NCBI GenBank assembly: GCA_030248225.1
Contig: JASANE010021379.1
Location: 1 to 64,000 of the forward strand
DNA: 64,000 bases
Origin: Trileptium ribeirensis
Taxonomy: Eukaryota > Nematoda > Enoplea > Enoplida > Thoracostomopsidae
Reading direction: 5' to 3'
Shown: piece after piece, positions 1-11,861 of the stretch
Position numbering within the stretch: position 1 is the first letter of the stretch
Layout: each line of letters starts with the position of its first letter
Notes under the pieces: model-generated
What the model saw: only the letters and a program-made list of their open reading frames with translations
Databases searched by the model: none
Told to the model about the DNA's origin: nothing
Made by a program: the position numbers and the translations under genes

Positions 1-972
1 TTCTTCGTTCAGTTACGTATTGCTATGTGTCAGGGTTCGCGCCACTGTCAATGCAAACTAAAGACGTCGGTTTTCAGGTGTCTAGAACCAGACCACTGAC
101 CGAAATGCAAGTGCCAGCAGCTTTTCTTTGCGTCGGCGACAGTGGAAGCTCAAATTGATTTGGAATCATGAATTCTTTTGAATTTGGGACAGTCAAATTG
201 TACTTTAATTTAGTTTAAAACGTTTAATTTAAGAGAAAAGTTTAAAAACAACACCGTTTCAGTGCGATATCGATACTTATCACATTTCTGTATTCGTATT
301 TGTTAAAATCTGGAACGAGTGAAATTTTTGTTCTCAGATTCGTTGGCTATAAGATAAAAACTATAAATTTTAGGCATTTAACATTACAAAAACCTGCTAA
401 AAATTAAACAGTTTACATTAAAAAAATAATTTAGAAGAACATAAAATGGTTTCATACATATTGGGCGGCATGCATTTTGAACATTTCATTAAGCTGAATA
501 ACTGAGTTCAAAATGTTTGAAACAATATTTTAGTTGGGAATTCCAAGTCCCACAAATTACTTTTTATTCACTGGCTTTTCTTGGTATGTATAAGGTTTGG
601 GGCGTTTAACCGAATTGAAGACATTAATTGCTTGAAGTGAAAGCTAAATGGATGTGGTCGATTAGTCCATGATAGTATCTTTCTAATGGGTTCATTTCAT
701 TGTGAATTCACTTCCACGATAGCTACTTTGCTTGTATATAAAATTGCTTCGTTTACTACTAATCTGATCAGCTAGGTCTGCTATATTAGCTGATCTGACT
801 AGTTCCAATTTTATTGGTCAAGTTTTTTTAATTAATGCTGCCGTCTGTAAACCCACCATTCCCGCAGGACATTTGATTTTTGGCATATAACATGTTTTAA
901 CTTTCACAAATTTCTGGAAATTATTTATCGCAGATGTTTCTGCGAATTTTTCATTTTATATAGCAAAGTTAG
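1..972. other. No gene seen; AT-rich non-coding DNA
   Basis: AT-rich sequence without a convincing open frame, splice-supported exon or recognisable repeat. I see nothing to annotate here. Confidence 0.5.
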
Positions 973-1170
973 TTTTAAGGATACACATTTCGTAACGATA
1001 TCAGGTTTTTTAGGCAACATAGATGAACTTTTAGTGATATCGAGAAAGCAATTTTACAACATAAAAATTTGTTTTAAGAATACACATTTTGTTGCGATAT
1101 CTGGTTTTTAGGCTACGTAGATGAACAGACAAAGCATTCCTACAACATAAACATTAGTTTTAAGGATGAA
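973..1170. repeat. Degenerate tandem repeat, ~99-bp unit
   Basis: A unit starting TTTTAAGGATACACATTT at 973 is repeated at 1072 (99 bp later), and a third, truncated unit starts at 1158. The shared core runs through ACGATATC..GGTTTTT..TAGATGAAC to ACAACATAAA. The copies differ by many substitutions and small gaps, so the array is old. Confidence 0.65.
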
Positions 1171-1830
1171 GAGCAATGTAAACTTTCCTTACAATCAATT
1201 GTTTCTTGATGGTAACGTCGCCACCAGAGGACATCGCTATAAGCTCAAGCCTCCAGGTATTCCCAAGACATCCTGGCGTCTCTACTACTTTAGCCACAGA
1301 CCCGTTTCGGTCTAGAGTGGTCTCCCGCAGTGGGTTGTTGAGCAAACACTCTGATGTCTATTAAACAATTGCTCCACGTTTCCGGTTTTTCACAAAAGGT
1401 TAACTCGTTTCTGTTCTGCTCGCCCTATTTTCAGGCCCTATCGAATGGGTGTACCGCCTTGTGCAACAAAGAAACAATCAAACCGCGAAACAACTAGGCA
1501 CGAGGCACACAGGTGGACATTATCCCAAATAACATTGCCAAGTATTAAATGATAGCCGCCATGTTTACGCAAAATTTGAACAAAATCTGAGATTTGCAGC
1601 TAGTTCTTCTCCGGAGTGTGCTGTGGCTGTATTTATAAATTTAGTGTGTTTTCTGTCGAACAAATCTCCAACTGTTGCTGAGAAAAAAAGGGAATTTATT
1701 GAAATTATAACAATAAAATTACATTTTAAAGTCCGCGTGACATATTCCAACGGGCTATTAAACTGGTAAAATTCTATGTTAGATTTATTGAATTCGAGTG
1801 GAACGAGAATTTTCAATTTTGGCTCTGGAG

Positions 1831-1937
1831 GGGGGTTGAGGAGATCCTGTCTGTGTGTGTCGCACCTGGGTCTCGATAACGGTTGGGCGGATTTTGATGC
1901 AAGATAGCTCATTCGAACCGCATGTGACGGAGAACGA
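1831..1937 (-). repeat. Dispersed repeat with CACACACAGAC tail (copy 1)
   Basis: Read on the minus strand this holds GGTTCGAATGAGC, then AAAATC, then a CGAGACC/CACACACAGAC tail. The same order of short blocks occurs on the plus strand near 53,384-53,462. This layout is common at the ends of retroposon families in invertebrate genomes. The family itself is not identified. An open frame across it on the minus strand is judged incidental. Confidence 0.45.
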
Positions 1938-2099
1938 TTTTTGAATTTTTTTGCCGTGGGAAAAGTTATGGGGCAAAATGACGTCATTTTGGCCCATATT
2001 TCGGGCACCCCCTCCAGTTTTGCGACTTCTCTCAACAAGTGCACGAGGTATCCGCAAACTAATAGGCCTATTCCATGTAGCTTTACCAGTGCTTTCCAA

Positions 2100-3139
2100 T
2101 GATATATAACAAGTTTTTCAACTACTTCCCAATCTGTAGTCTATAAGCTTATAGTTGGCGCCAAATTTCATATTTGGTGAACAGTCGTGGGAAACGCACC
2201 GAAATGTGTGCTTATTGTTGGTTTTAGTGTCGTATATGGGGCTTGTGGGACAACAAACTGATTAGTGTCAAAAATAATTTGGGGCAAATATTTTTCACAG
2301 TTCTGCTTCATACTTGGTATGAAAAATGAGATTTTTCTCAAGTGTCGGTTTGAATTCTTTAACGTTCTTTTCACAGTCAATTTAGGGTTTTATTGAATTA
2401 TTAAATTGTTAGTTCATTGTTTTTGTACTCGTTGTATGATGTTTTGTCTACTGCATACGTTGGCTATCAAAAGAGGCGGGCGTAACTATGATTCATCACT
2501 CACGGTTTATATAATGCTGCACCTGCGTACTGTGTGTAGGCTTTGTTTGTGTGTGGTTTCTACGACAGACTTCGGGGGATTGTTCTCACCGCTCGAATTC
2601 TGGCTCGCAAGCGAGCTTCACTAGTATTTTGATGGAGCTACAAACAAGTATAGATTTCGAAGCGGCGGTTTTATATGAGGCGACTACTGTATTATAAAAC
2701 CTTGTAAACAGTTTAAATTGCTTAATTATTATTATATGTGTGTTTGTTTTAATTTTCAATTCATGAGCTATATGTCTTCTTATAGAAAATTATAAGAGTT
2801 GGTCAGCCCTTTATTCGACACCCGTATCGCGCCCACGTTGGGCTGCACAACATTTATATAAATACATTGGCAGTCCGAAGTTTGCTAAAATCAATGTTTT
2901 GTTCTTGAAGTGATCACTTTTTATGGATCAAGAGTTTGCTTGCTGTTGTCTGTTTTTTTTACAAATTGATTTTACTGTTCCACCCACATAGGGATTACTC
3001 TAATGGACGTAGTCAACAATTGGAAAAATAATCTCCGGGCATTTGCAAATCCTTGTTTGATTCGTTTTCGCTAACAACATCATTTTTGTACCGAATGTAC
3101 CGAATGAATTTTTGTACCGTACCTTTGGGCTTTCACTAG
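2100..3139. other. No gene seen
   Basis: No convincing coding frame on either strand. A short plus frame at 2406-2624 is Cys-rich but has no supporting signal. Confidence 0.4.
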
Positions 3140-3147
3140 GTAATATC

Positions 3148-3365
3148 AAGAGGGCATTAGGGAAGAGTATGTCAGTTCCCTGCACTCACATGTTAGCCCG
3201 TTTTAGATGATACGGGCGTTTTCGACCTCACCACCCCCCAGAAATTTGAGGGGGTCCGACCTGCCCGTCCAAATCTTGGGGGGTCAGGCCGAAATCGCTC
3301 TTATTATCAAACACAGGCTAACGTGTGAGTTCAGGTAAATCTAATACCCTCCCTAATGCACTCTT
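3148..3365. mobile_element. 218-bp MITE with perfect 9-bp target duplication
   Basis: The element is flanked by GGTAATATC at 3139-3147 and again at 3366-3374, a perfect 9-bp direct repeat. Its ends are inverted: AAGAGGGCATTAGGGA on the left and the reverse complement of AAGAGTGCATTAGGGA on the right. Subterminal blocks (CTCACATGTTAGCCCG; ACACGTTAGCC) are also inverted. There is no coding capacity. A second copy lies at 54,549-54,762. A 9-bp duplication suggests a Mutator-like or Merlin-like transposase acting in trans; which one is inference. Confidence 0.85.
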
Positions 3366-3374
3366 GGTAATATC

Positions 3375-5550
3375 AACTATTGCTGCTAAGTGATGTTTCA
3401 GTAATCTTAAGAATTTGTGCATCAATCTTTACAATCTTTTCAGCGGTTAAAGCGAGTAGTAAGAGGCATGAAATAGCATATAAAGTGTGATTCAAATTTC
3501 CTTTTTCGAAATTTCAACGAATTGTGCAGGCTTTATCTGCGAAATTCAGGTAGCTAGCTTGTTCTGTTTTTATTATTCACATGTTGGTTTGATTTTTAGC
3601 TACGTTGTGTCCGCTATAATTTAAGTTTAAGGTATGTGAGGCATTTCAAAAGTTCTTTTCGGAAACGCGCAACGTAATTATAGAGACTCGAAAGGCGATG
3701 AGGGGCACCTTGGACACAGTGGTCCAGAGCGCCGTTTGGAGTCCTGTTGCCACTTAACTTTTTTGGTTTGAGCAAATAAATCGTGCTCCCAACGTATACA
3801 AAAAATTATCCCACTAACTTAACCCTGAAGAGAAGCTGATTAAAAAGACCTTGCCGTCTTGCTATTTGTATTGATGTGAATTGATAAATGATGAATTTAT
3901 GTGCCAATGTCGAGTCATTCAAGTATATTAACAGGTCACATGAGTTTAGGTTACAAAATGAACGTATGACCTGAAATCATTATTCTTGAGCAGCATTAAC
4001 TGCCGGTAAACTGGAAAACTTTTTTCAAAACTTTAGTTTATGAGGTCCATGGCACTGGCTTTGCTTGAATAAGTTAAACCCTGGTCAATGTACCAATAGT
4101 ATTGCTTAGCAACAGTCCAACTTTGTATAATTCTTAATCTAAACATTGTTAAAATACAGTATCCATAGGCCATATCCTGTCATGCAGTGCCATAGATATT
4201 AGGGAAAACGTTTCAAAGATTACAGAAACCTCACGGTACCAACGAAGTTCAGATATCAAATTAAAACTGCTTACTTGCGGTTTTGCTTGGAATTTATTTA
4301 TTAATACGCTTTGCCGAGAACAAAAAATTTTGCTTCATAAAATTATTCTTTTAGTTGCCCGGAGACAGAGTGTACGTGGGTACCATGTGTCGTTGCATTC
4401 GACACGTCTAGTGTTTTCTGTTAGTATAATTCGCGAAACAGACTAGTCGCGATTGAAATCTAGCCACTTATTGCGTTCGCGAAAATTCAAGTGAAATTAC
4501 CCAAATTTTTGAGAATGACAATTTGTCGAATTTGAATTAAACAGGTTTGTTCGCTGACAAAAAAGCTTCACTACAGGATCAATTTGCTTGTGACGTCACT
4601 TTTCCATTATATTTGGTCTCGAATACTCGAATAATCTAAATTTAAATAATTAGGCATTGGGAAACCGAATTTCTGTAAATTGAAAATGCCGAAATTCTGT
4701 TCGAACACAAGGTATAATTTCTGGCACTGGGATTTGATTTTGCCAATTTTTGGTTAGCGAAAAACTGAATGAAATTCATCCTATTTTCCGTAACAAAAGT
4801 TTGCGATTAGATATCGTTTATGACAAAATAGAATGGATGGTGGAGTCACCTTTAGGTTACTCACGCATAATCTACTTTATCTCACATGATTATGTGTAGT
4901 TCTTCTATTAATCTCCAAGGATGACCATCAGGCCGTCACATGTCTCCCAGGTGATATCCTATTAAGGCTCCCTGTGAGAATTTCGTCTGCCAGGATGATA
5001 AGTTGCCGCCTCAAACATAAAGAACAATGATACACCACTAATATATTTCTTTGGTTCTTAGAGTGCTGTTTCCTAGATACCCCACATAAAAAGACACGAG
5101 AGCTATGGAAGGTGCAGTATTGGAACGATGGCATGGCGGCCGCCCTACCCACGTCTGGGTACAGATATACCACAGAAAAGTGAAATATGCGGAACAAGAT
5201 TAAAAATAGGTACTGAAATAATAGCTGAAAAAATTTCAGTAAACAACACCCTCTTGGTCGCAAAAATTTTTACAAAACCGCCCCTCCCCACCGTCAGAAA
5301 TTTCAATATCCGTAACTGCGCGGGAGGCTACTCAATGCAACCTCAGAGAGATATTGTAATGTATCGGACAGACGCCCCTGGACGCTTAATCAGAGAATGC
5401 CGCGTCATCGTATAATAAAAACTGTACAAGAGTGACAGCGTGTCATACTTATCTACTAATTTTTGTTATGAACACTTGCTTTAGAGGAACACATTTCTTA
5501 AACTTCGATAGGTTTTAAAAGCCTTTTGGCCCATTTAACGAGATGATCTT
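3375..5550. other. No recognised gene
   Basis: AT-rich. A 95-codon plus-strand frame at 5128-5415 opposes a 111-codon minus-strand frame at 4928-5263. Neither resembles a known protein or has clear splice sites, so neither is called. Confidence 0.4.
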
Positions 5551-5555
5551 CCGGG

Positions 5556-5780
5556 ACCATTGAATTATTTCATAGCGTACATTCAATGCTCCGGCGAGAC
5601 CATTGGGTCAAATCATAGTGTATACCCAATGCTACGCCCTAACCTTTGCGTAAAATAACAATCAAAAGGCAATGCTCCGTCCGGAATGTTGGATTAAATC
5701 ATAGTGTAAAGCCAAGGCTCCGCCAGCACCGTTGGCTCAATTCATAATAGAAAGCCAATGCTTCGCATAAAAGGCACTAT
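5556..5780. repeat. Degenerate ~60-bp tandem repeat
   Basis: Three to four diverged units share the pattern CAATGCTCCG..GACCATTGG.TCAAATCATAGTGTA..CCAA. Units begin near 5,585, 5,630, 5,672 and 5,720. Spacing varies, which suggests an old satellite-like array. No coding potential. Confidence 0.5.
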
Positions 5781-5789
5781 CCTGCTTGT

Positions 5790-8240
5790 GTCCCGCACAT
5801 TAAAATTGCTGAATTTGCACCTTATGTGAAACTTACTGACATGTCGATTATTTTTTCGTTTTAAAACGGTTAATGGTTTTAGTTGAGACTTGATTAACCC
5901 CTATATCTACCAATTGCCAAACCATTTTATAATGCTCGTTTCAGCAATATTATATATTTTCAGCTACATTGGCTAGATGGCGTGAGATTAATTCATTCAA
6001 AGCAATGGAACGGATTTCTGTTTCTTAAGGCTAGGAATTCTGAGTTTGCTCTCATTTTTAAAGGTAACGCTACATCTATGCAGCAAACAGCGTTTAGCTT
6101 TGTCAAGATTACACCTTAACTCATGTAGTTACTCTGATGCAACTTAGTGCAATACGAAGTGGTGCATTAGCGTCACTCAGCTTGCGTTTGGCTGCGTGTT
6201 GTTATTCGGTTACGTTGTGAGGGGCTTTAAGGATCCGAACAACAACGTCACCACAGCACAGCGCTTAGCGAAAGAAATTCTAACACCAACAGCTCTGGAT
6301 CGAGTGGACGCGCTGGCAACAGCTCCTGGAAATGCAAACTAATTTATGAGGCAAAAAAAGTTAAGTGCGCTGAACATTCTGTGGAAGGAAGTTCAAGTCA
6401 GCTTATGCTATATTTGTTGTGTCGGCTTCAACAAAGACTAAAATTGTGACCATTTAATAGGACTCGTAATGATTTAGGCTGTTGAACTAGCTCAAAGCGG
6501 CAGATATTGTTGGATCCAATTGGATTTTCGGAACCACCCAGACCTTTCAGTACTAATATGGCTAAGATTCTATTTCTTTCCTAAGAAAAACTTTTGCATG
6601 ACTCGATTCGAGGTTATTGGATGAAGTCTTTGTACAGTATCATGTCATCTATTCATCCTTATCTATGTGTTCTAACATGAAGCAGCTTCCGATGTTTAAG
6701 TCAGGAAAAATACTTTTATATTTCTCATTGATGGTTCGGAGGAGGCAGACTAAATGTATTTGATGGCATGGTGAAATAAAACAATAACTCATAATCTGCT
6801 TTGAAAACTAGCGACAGTTATGGGTATTGTACGTATTCCCTTGAATTTGGTACAGCGAAGGTGGGCTCTCGATGTTCCTTTCCCCTCAATTCTCGAGCCT
6901 TCAGAGATTAGGTTTCCTTTGTTATCTGGTTTTTATTAAGTTTGTTCAACTTTTTTTCCGTTATGGTCAGGAAATGCGCTAGCGATCAGTTTGTTTTTCT
7001 GTTTTTAAAAGAGTTGAAAGTTAATTGCCCTTACGGTATAACGCAAACTTGTTCTAAATCGGATGGACTCCAAACATTGAATGCCACGAATTTATTTCTA
7101 GTTTGCGGCGTCCTATTGTTTATGCGTCTGTCGGTAAGAATCAGTTTTGTTTCAGCTCGAATTTTTTCTTTAACAAGTCTAATTTAGTCTATCATGTCAA
7201 AATATACCTACGCCGGTGGTATTGGCCCAATGTTAGATGTAGCTGTGAATTCGAAAATTTGTCTGATTTTAAATTAACAATTTATGAAAAATACATCCTT
7301 ATTATCAAATGGTAATACCGCAATAAATCGTCATTTATGGACTCGGCCGTTCTTGACAGTGTCTTTCGAGAATGCGTTATAAATCTATTTATAATAGTTA
7401 GTTAGAAAGTATAACGTCGAACTAGATAAACAGGGTTGTTTTTCTAAAACAATAATAGATGAAACCTACATACTTAGGAGAACTTATCAACAATTTCTTT
7501 TCTCACATTGTCAGACGTTGCAGGCGGTTACGTATAGTCATGAAGTTCCGATTTTGGTGCCATACTGTCTGAGCATGTATAGACCATAGAGTCGGGCTAG
7601 TAGGGATACCTAATAATGTATTACCCCCTTCCCTCCCAACAACACTTATATTTCATACGTGATACTAAGTATCCACGTTTGCCTCATCAAACAGTGCATT
7701 ATAATAACGAGTTCTGTGTAGGTTATCAAAGATCTGGCATTGCAATTTCGGGCATATCAAGTCTCCGTAGATACATAATTTAGATATTTGTAGAGATGTG
7801 GCACTGTTTGGGTTTTGTCAAAAGCAAATAAATTTGTTATTCATTTATAACAACATGAGATATGATTTGATTTCATGTGCAGTTGCAATAAGCTTTGATA
7901 GCTTCATGTGCAAACACAAGATTCTGACAAGAATCACATAAACTATAACCTCATCTTTGCAGTAGCTTTTGTTTATTTTGTGCATATTTAATTGCATCGT
8001 TTAAGGCTGTCGTCTTGATGATATCGAACACTAGTGGATCTTGTTCTTAGTGTATGTGTCATATAAGGACCTTAGCTTAGGCTAATACTAAGGCTTAGGC
8101 TTAGTATATCAAGAACGGTATGGCCTGCATTTTATTTACGCCCCTCAGGGTTACTTTGGGCATTGTTTCTTTAAAAATTTCAAGCATTTTACTAAATTGA
8201 CATTAATTTAAATGTAAATTTTTGACAAAATCTATGTAAG
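5790..8240. other. No gene seen
   Basis: Scattered short open frames with no recognisable content. The stretch near 6942-7315 has two overlapping plus-strand frames of 81 and 70 codons with low-complexity hydrophobic composition, not called as genes. A TTTACGCCCCTCAG string at 8138 resembles the terminal 15-mer seen at 12.0 and 32.1 kb. Confidence 0.4.
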
Positions 8241-8573
8241 AATTCCAGGGGTCGACATATGGGTGGCACGCCTTGAGATTTCACACCCTTATTCATCGCC
8301 GAAATGTTTGTTGTTTCCGGTTGCTTAGTTAATTCCCCCGTGGCCTTACACAATTCCAGGGGTCGACATATGGGTGGCACGCCTTGAGATTTCACATCCT
8401 TATTCATCGCCGAAATGTTTGTTGTTTCCGGTTGCTTAGTTATTCCCCCGTGGCCTTACACAATTCCAGGGGTCGACATATGGGTGGCACGCCTTGAGAT
8501 TTCACATCCTTATTCATCGCCGAAATGTTTGTTGTTTCCGGTTGCTTAGTTATTCCCCCGTGGCCTTACACTA
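8241..8573. repeat. Tandem repeat, 110-bp unit x3
   Basis: Three nearly identical units start at 8241, 8352 and 8462 (periods 111 and 110), each beginning AATTCCAGGGGTCGACATAT and ending GTGGCCTTACAC. Identity is close to complete, so the array is young or homogenised. The frames running through it translate the same short peptide repeatedly and are not evidence of a gene. Confidence 0.9.
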
Positions 8574-8579
8574 AAGACT

Positions 8580-9300
8580 ACCCTATACAACTTGCCTACC
8601 TAGACAGTAAAGAAACCGGCAAGCAAGCCCGAACTTGTTTTCCGCGAATAGTTTCAGTTATAAGCCTAGTTGGTTCGAAGCAATCACAAAAATACTATAT
8701 TTTTTGTTAGAACGACATATTCTTCCAGTTTGTCTTTTGACGATTTGAGCGTCAAACCCGCTGTAAGGGAGCATCTTTTGTGTCAGCTCCATTTTCCACG
8801 CTGCTATGCGAGAATACGGCAATAAAATGGTTTAAAGAAATTGAGGCCTTTAGAGAATTCGAGTTTCACATTTGAATGCGTTTCAAATCCTAAAATACAT
8901 TTAATGAATACATGAATTAATATAGTAAAATACATTTAATTTACCTGCTTTTACTAAGCCGCGAAAGCATTTTAGCATTTATACTTGGGTTTTTGTAAAC
9001 CAGTACACTGTATAGTACCCACCTGTACTTCTCTTCCGGGGGTTTACATTCCTGCCCAGCGAATTTTTTCAACTTAATGCACCGACAAATCAGTAGTTTG
9101 CAGTTGTTACACCCTTTCTAACAGGAGCTCCGTAGAGACTCTTCGGAGCAGCCCAATTTTGTTTAAACCCGGCACTATTTTCAACATCAAAACACCATAT
9201 CATATTTAACAAAGTAATTGGTTTAATTATGAATTGCCTGCTTTCGAAATTTGGTCATGGAAATGAATGAAAGCGTAGTATGAATTTTGAGATAAATCTG
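8580..9300. other. No gene seen
   Basis: Non-coding by eye. It runs from the 110-bp array to the AAAT microsatellite. Confidence 0.4.
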
Positions 9301-9304
9301 ATTT

Positions 9305-9468
9305 AAATAAATAAAAAAATAAATAACTAAATAAATGAATAAATAAATAAATACATAAATAAATAAGTGAATAATAAATAAGTAAATAAATAAATAAATA
9401 AGTAAATAAATAAATAACTGAATAAATAAACAAATGAATGAATGAATAAATAAATAAATAAATATTTA

Positions 9469-9499
<31 letters not shown>

Positions 9500-9520
9500 A
9501 AAAATAAATAAATAAAAAAA

Positions 9521-9567
<47 letters not shown>

Positions 9568-9585
9568 AAAAATAAATAGATAAGC
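9305..9585. repeat. (AAAT)n microsatellite
   Basis: About 280 bp of TAAATAAATAAA with scattered interruptions (TGAAT, AAAAAT). The minus-strand open frames of repeated YLFI residues are artefacts of the repeat. Confidence 0.97.
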
Positions 9586-9784
9586 TTCATATTTTTGATC
9601 CATGGACGCTTGCTTTAAGCACTTTTATAATTCGTCGCCGAAAAAACAGATTTTAACAAGTTAAAAATTATTTTGCACAAACAAATAATATATATTTCCA
9701 GTTGTTATTATAAATGTCCATTCATTATACAAATGCAGTTCATTATATAAACGAAATTGTTGGCGTATATATAATGCAATGCTT

Positions 9785-9925
9785 ACGAGCGTTTAGCTCT
9801 TTGTAGCCCGAATTAACTTGTGTGACGTCCAATATTTAAGAAACCGACAGCCGTTGACACGTATCAAACCCAGGGTTCTGCGATATACAGTTGCGTACGC
9901 AAACCATTGAGCTATTAGGGAGCTG
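9785..9925 (-). mobile_element. tRNA-derived SINE-like repeat
   Basis: On the minus strand TAGCTCAATGGTTTGCG (9893-9914) matches a pol III A box and GGGTTTGATAC (9861-9871) a B box, at tRNA-like spacing. The acceptor ends do not pair into a proper stem, so this is a SINE head rather than a functional tRNA gene. A second such head lies at 47,800-47,895. Confidence 0.55.
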
Positions 9926-9929
9926 TTGC

Positions 9930-10688
9930 TCGGCTCATTAAAGAAGCTCACAATGCGAGCGAATAACAACACACGTGCTAAAATATAGCTTACGAAAAAC
10001 TCAACTGACACAAATCTTCACTATGCATGCTGAATCTATTCTAAGCTTACGGGCATGAAAGCGTTAATACCAGCTTTTGATACAGTATAATAAGCGGTGT
10101 TTTAGCCGTTTTCTTCAAGAATTAATGTGTATTTCGTACAATGTTGAAGGATCATTTGCCGCAATCGCATATTGAAACTTGATCATTTTCCTCCGAGCCA
10201 AGTACATTAACCACAACGCTATCTAGAAGCTGTTGATCGGTTCCGAAGAAACCTCGCAAAGCAAACCCAAAAACAGAGTACATTCAAACGTGCGCCGCTA
10301 GACAAATCGATTTGTAACAAACCGGTAAGATTCTTAACATAGGTATATTGCGTAAGCCCAAGTATTTGCGCACATTTCCATTGTTATATAGCTAAAAGCC
10401 TTGGCCTATTGTTAAACATAAATCTTCCGAAACGATATACCTAAGACCCCCTCCCGTTTCTAATACGGTTTTGCTCAAAATATCTTTTCTGGAAATTTTG
10501 ACGACTGAAGGTGAATATATTTCTTGCAGGACAAAAAAATTACCATATAATAATAATTGTCATTAATATATTCGTATTTACAGTCAAAATTGGATTGACA
10601 CCATTTAAATTTGGTCTAACGACTTAAAGGATTTGCAATTTGAGTTTGTGAATTTGGTTCAATTCGAACAACAACCAAAGCCGATTAA
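9930..10688. other. Intergenic, upstream of the receptor gene
   Basis: No coding frame. Around 10,220 the string CTATCTAGAAGCTGTTGATC, followed by a CTCGCAAAGC block, recurs in diverged form at 49,576-49,620. It is therefore a dispersed repeat, possibly part of the same SINE family. No clear promoter was picked out for the downstream gene. Confidence 0.4.
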
Positions 10689-11861
10689 ATGAAGACGTCT
10701 TCGGTAATTGCGGTCGAGATTGAGCCCTACTGTGGGATCACCGGATCCAACCATCCACCGTTAGACGTAATGTGGAATGCAGCGCATATTACGAACGTAT
10801 CGATGAGCAAAATTTGTTCTCGATTAGGCGCACGGGGTGGTAAGTTATTGATCAACGGGTCTTGGACGGGAATGCTTGAGTACGTTTCAAATGGAAGCGC
10901 TGATATCACGGCTGTGGATTTTTATTCAAATAGCGAGCGTATTCCACATTTCAATTGTATTTCGGCTATATTTGACTTGAATCCTCATGTATTTGTTTTC
11001 CATCGGGATATTCTTTTCGGACGTTGGTACTATTATTGGTGGAGAATGTTTCATCCAGCGATATGGCTTCTATTTGTTCTGTCAATATTTATCTACTACG
11101 TCATCGATTGTAGTCACAAATCAATACATTTACTAGTCGCACTACTATCGTTTCTAACCGGATGCTTCTTCTCAAGTCGACTTCTAACAACTTTCATTCC
11201 ACGATACGAAATTCCGTTCCGATCACTAGTCGAAGCAGCTAAATTGATCGAATCGCATCGCTATTCGTTGATGATACAAACTAGAATGCTAGACGATTAT
11301 CTGTTTCACCTTGTCCACTTCAACCGTTCGTTTGGCGCAGTTCAGCGGGCGTTTGCGGAAAATCCACCGGTTCGTTGGAAAACACTTGGAAGTGCTATCC
11401 GTGCAATGAGTCTGAAGAAAAATAGAAACTCAACGTTTATTATCGATCATCTCAACGCCGTAAAACATTATACTCTATGGGATCCGTCATTGATTACAGT
11501 TTTGGTACCTGACATTCCAGTCATTTACACTTGCAGTTTGGTTCGAAAAACTTTGTCACCACGTATCATGGAATCGTTAACAGTGGGATATTTGTCCGTC
11601 AACGAAATAAAAATATCTCGACAACATAGATTTATAACCCTTCACGAGGATCTAAAATTCAGAAAAGAATCCGGAGGCGATCAGCACGGTCAAATGAATT
11701 TATTAAATATGCAAGAAGCCTTCTACGCAATTATAGTGGGATTTCTTCTTTCGACGTGGGTAGCTCTCGTTGAAACTCAAACTGCAGCGTTCGCGACAGC
11801 CGTAGAAAATGAACTTTCAGCTCTTTATGAAATCATAGGGCGCGCGTGGATGTATCATTAG
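10689..11861 (+). CDS. Divergent ionotropic (glutamate) receptor-like protein, single exon
   Basis: A 390-residue protein in one uninterrupted exon; an in-frame TAA sits directly before the ATG, fixing the start. The fold order is that of iGluR/IR subunits without an amino-terminal domain. Half of a ligand-binding S1 lobe includes NGSWTGMLEYVSNGSADITA (residues 56-75). M1 follows at ~123-139 (AIWLLFVLSIFIYYVID), an M3-like helix at ~147-170 ending FFSSRLLTTFIPR, an S2 region at 171-340, and M4 at ~343-361. Between M1 and M3 only about ten residues remain, so the M2 pore loop is missing, and the Arg of S1 that binds glutamate's carboxylate is not obvious. Members of such families act as chemosensory subunits in the plasma membrane. 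The ligand is unknown, and without M2 an ion-channel role is doubtful. No neighbouring paralogue is visible. Confidence 0.8.
   Translation: MKTSSVIAVEIEPYCGITGSNHPPLDVMWNAAHITNVSMSKICSRLGARGGKLLINGSWTGMLEYVSNGSADITAVDFYSNSERIPHFNCISAIFDLNPHVFVFHRDILFGRWYYYWWRMFHPAIWLLFVLSIFIYYVIDCSHKSIHLLVALLSFLTGCFFSSRLLTTFIPRYEIPFRSLVEAAKLIESHRYSLMIQTRMLDDYLFHLVHFNRSFGAVQRAFAENPPVRWKTLGSAIRAMSLKKNRNSTFIIDHLNAVKHYTLWDPSLITVLVPDIPVIYTCSLVRKTLSPRIMESLTVGYLSVNEIKISRQHRFITLHEDLKFRKESGGDQHGQMNLLNMQEAFYAIIVGFLLSTWVALVETQTAAFATAVENELSALYEIIGRAWMYH

Noticed and set aside
5128..5415. 95-codon plus-strand frame
   Set aside because: Reasonable composition but no homology, no splice or promoter signal, and opposed by an equally long minus frame.
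8241..8573. CRISPR-like array
   Set aside because: Three 110-bp units without spacers in a eukaryotic context; a simple tandem repeat.
9227..9590. Minus-strand open frames rich in YLFI
   Set aside because: Direct translation of the AAAT microsatellite.
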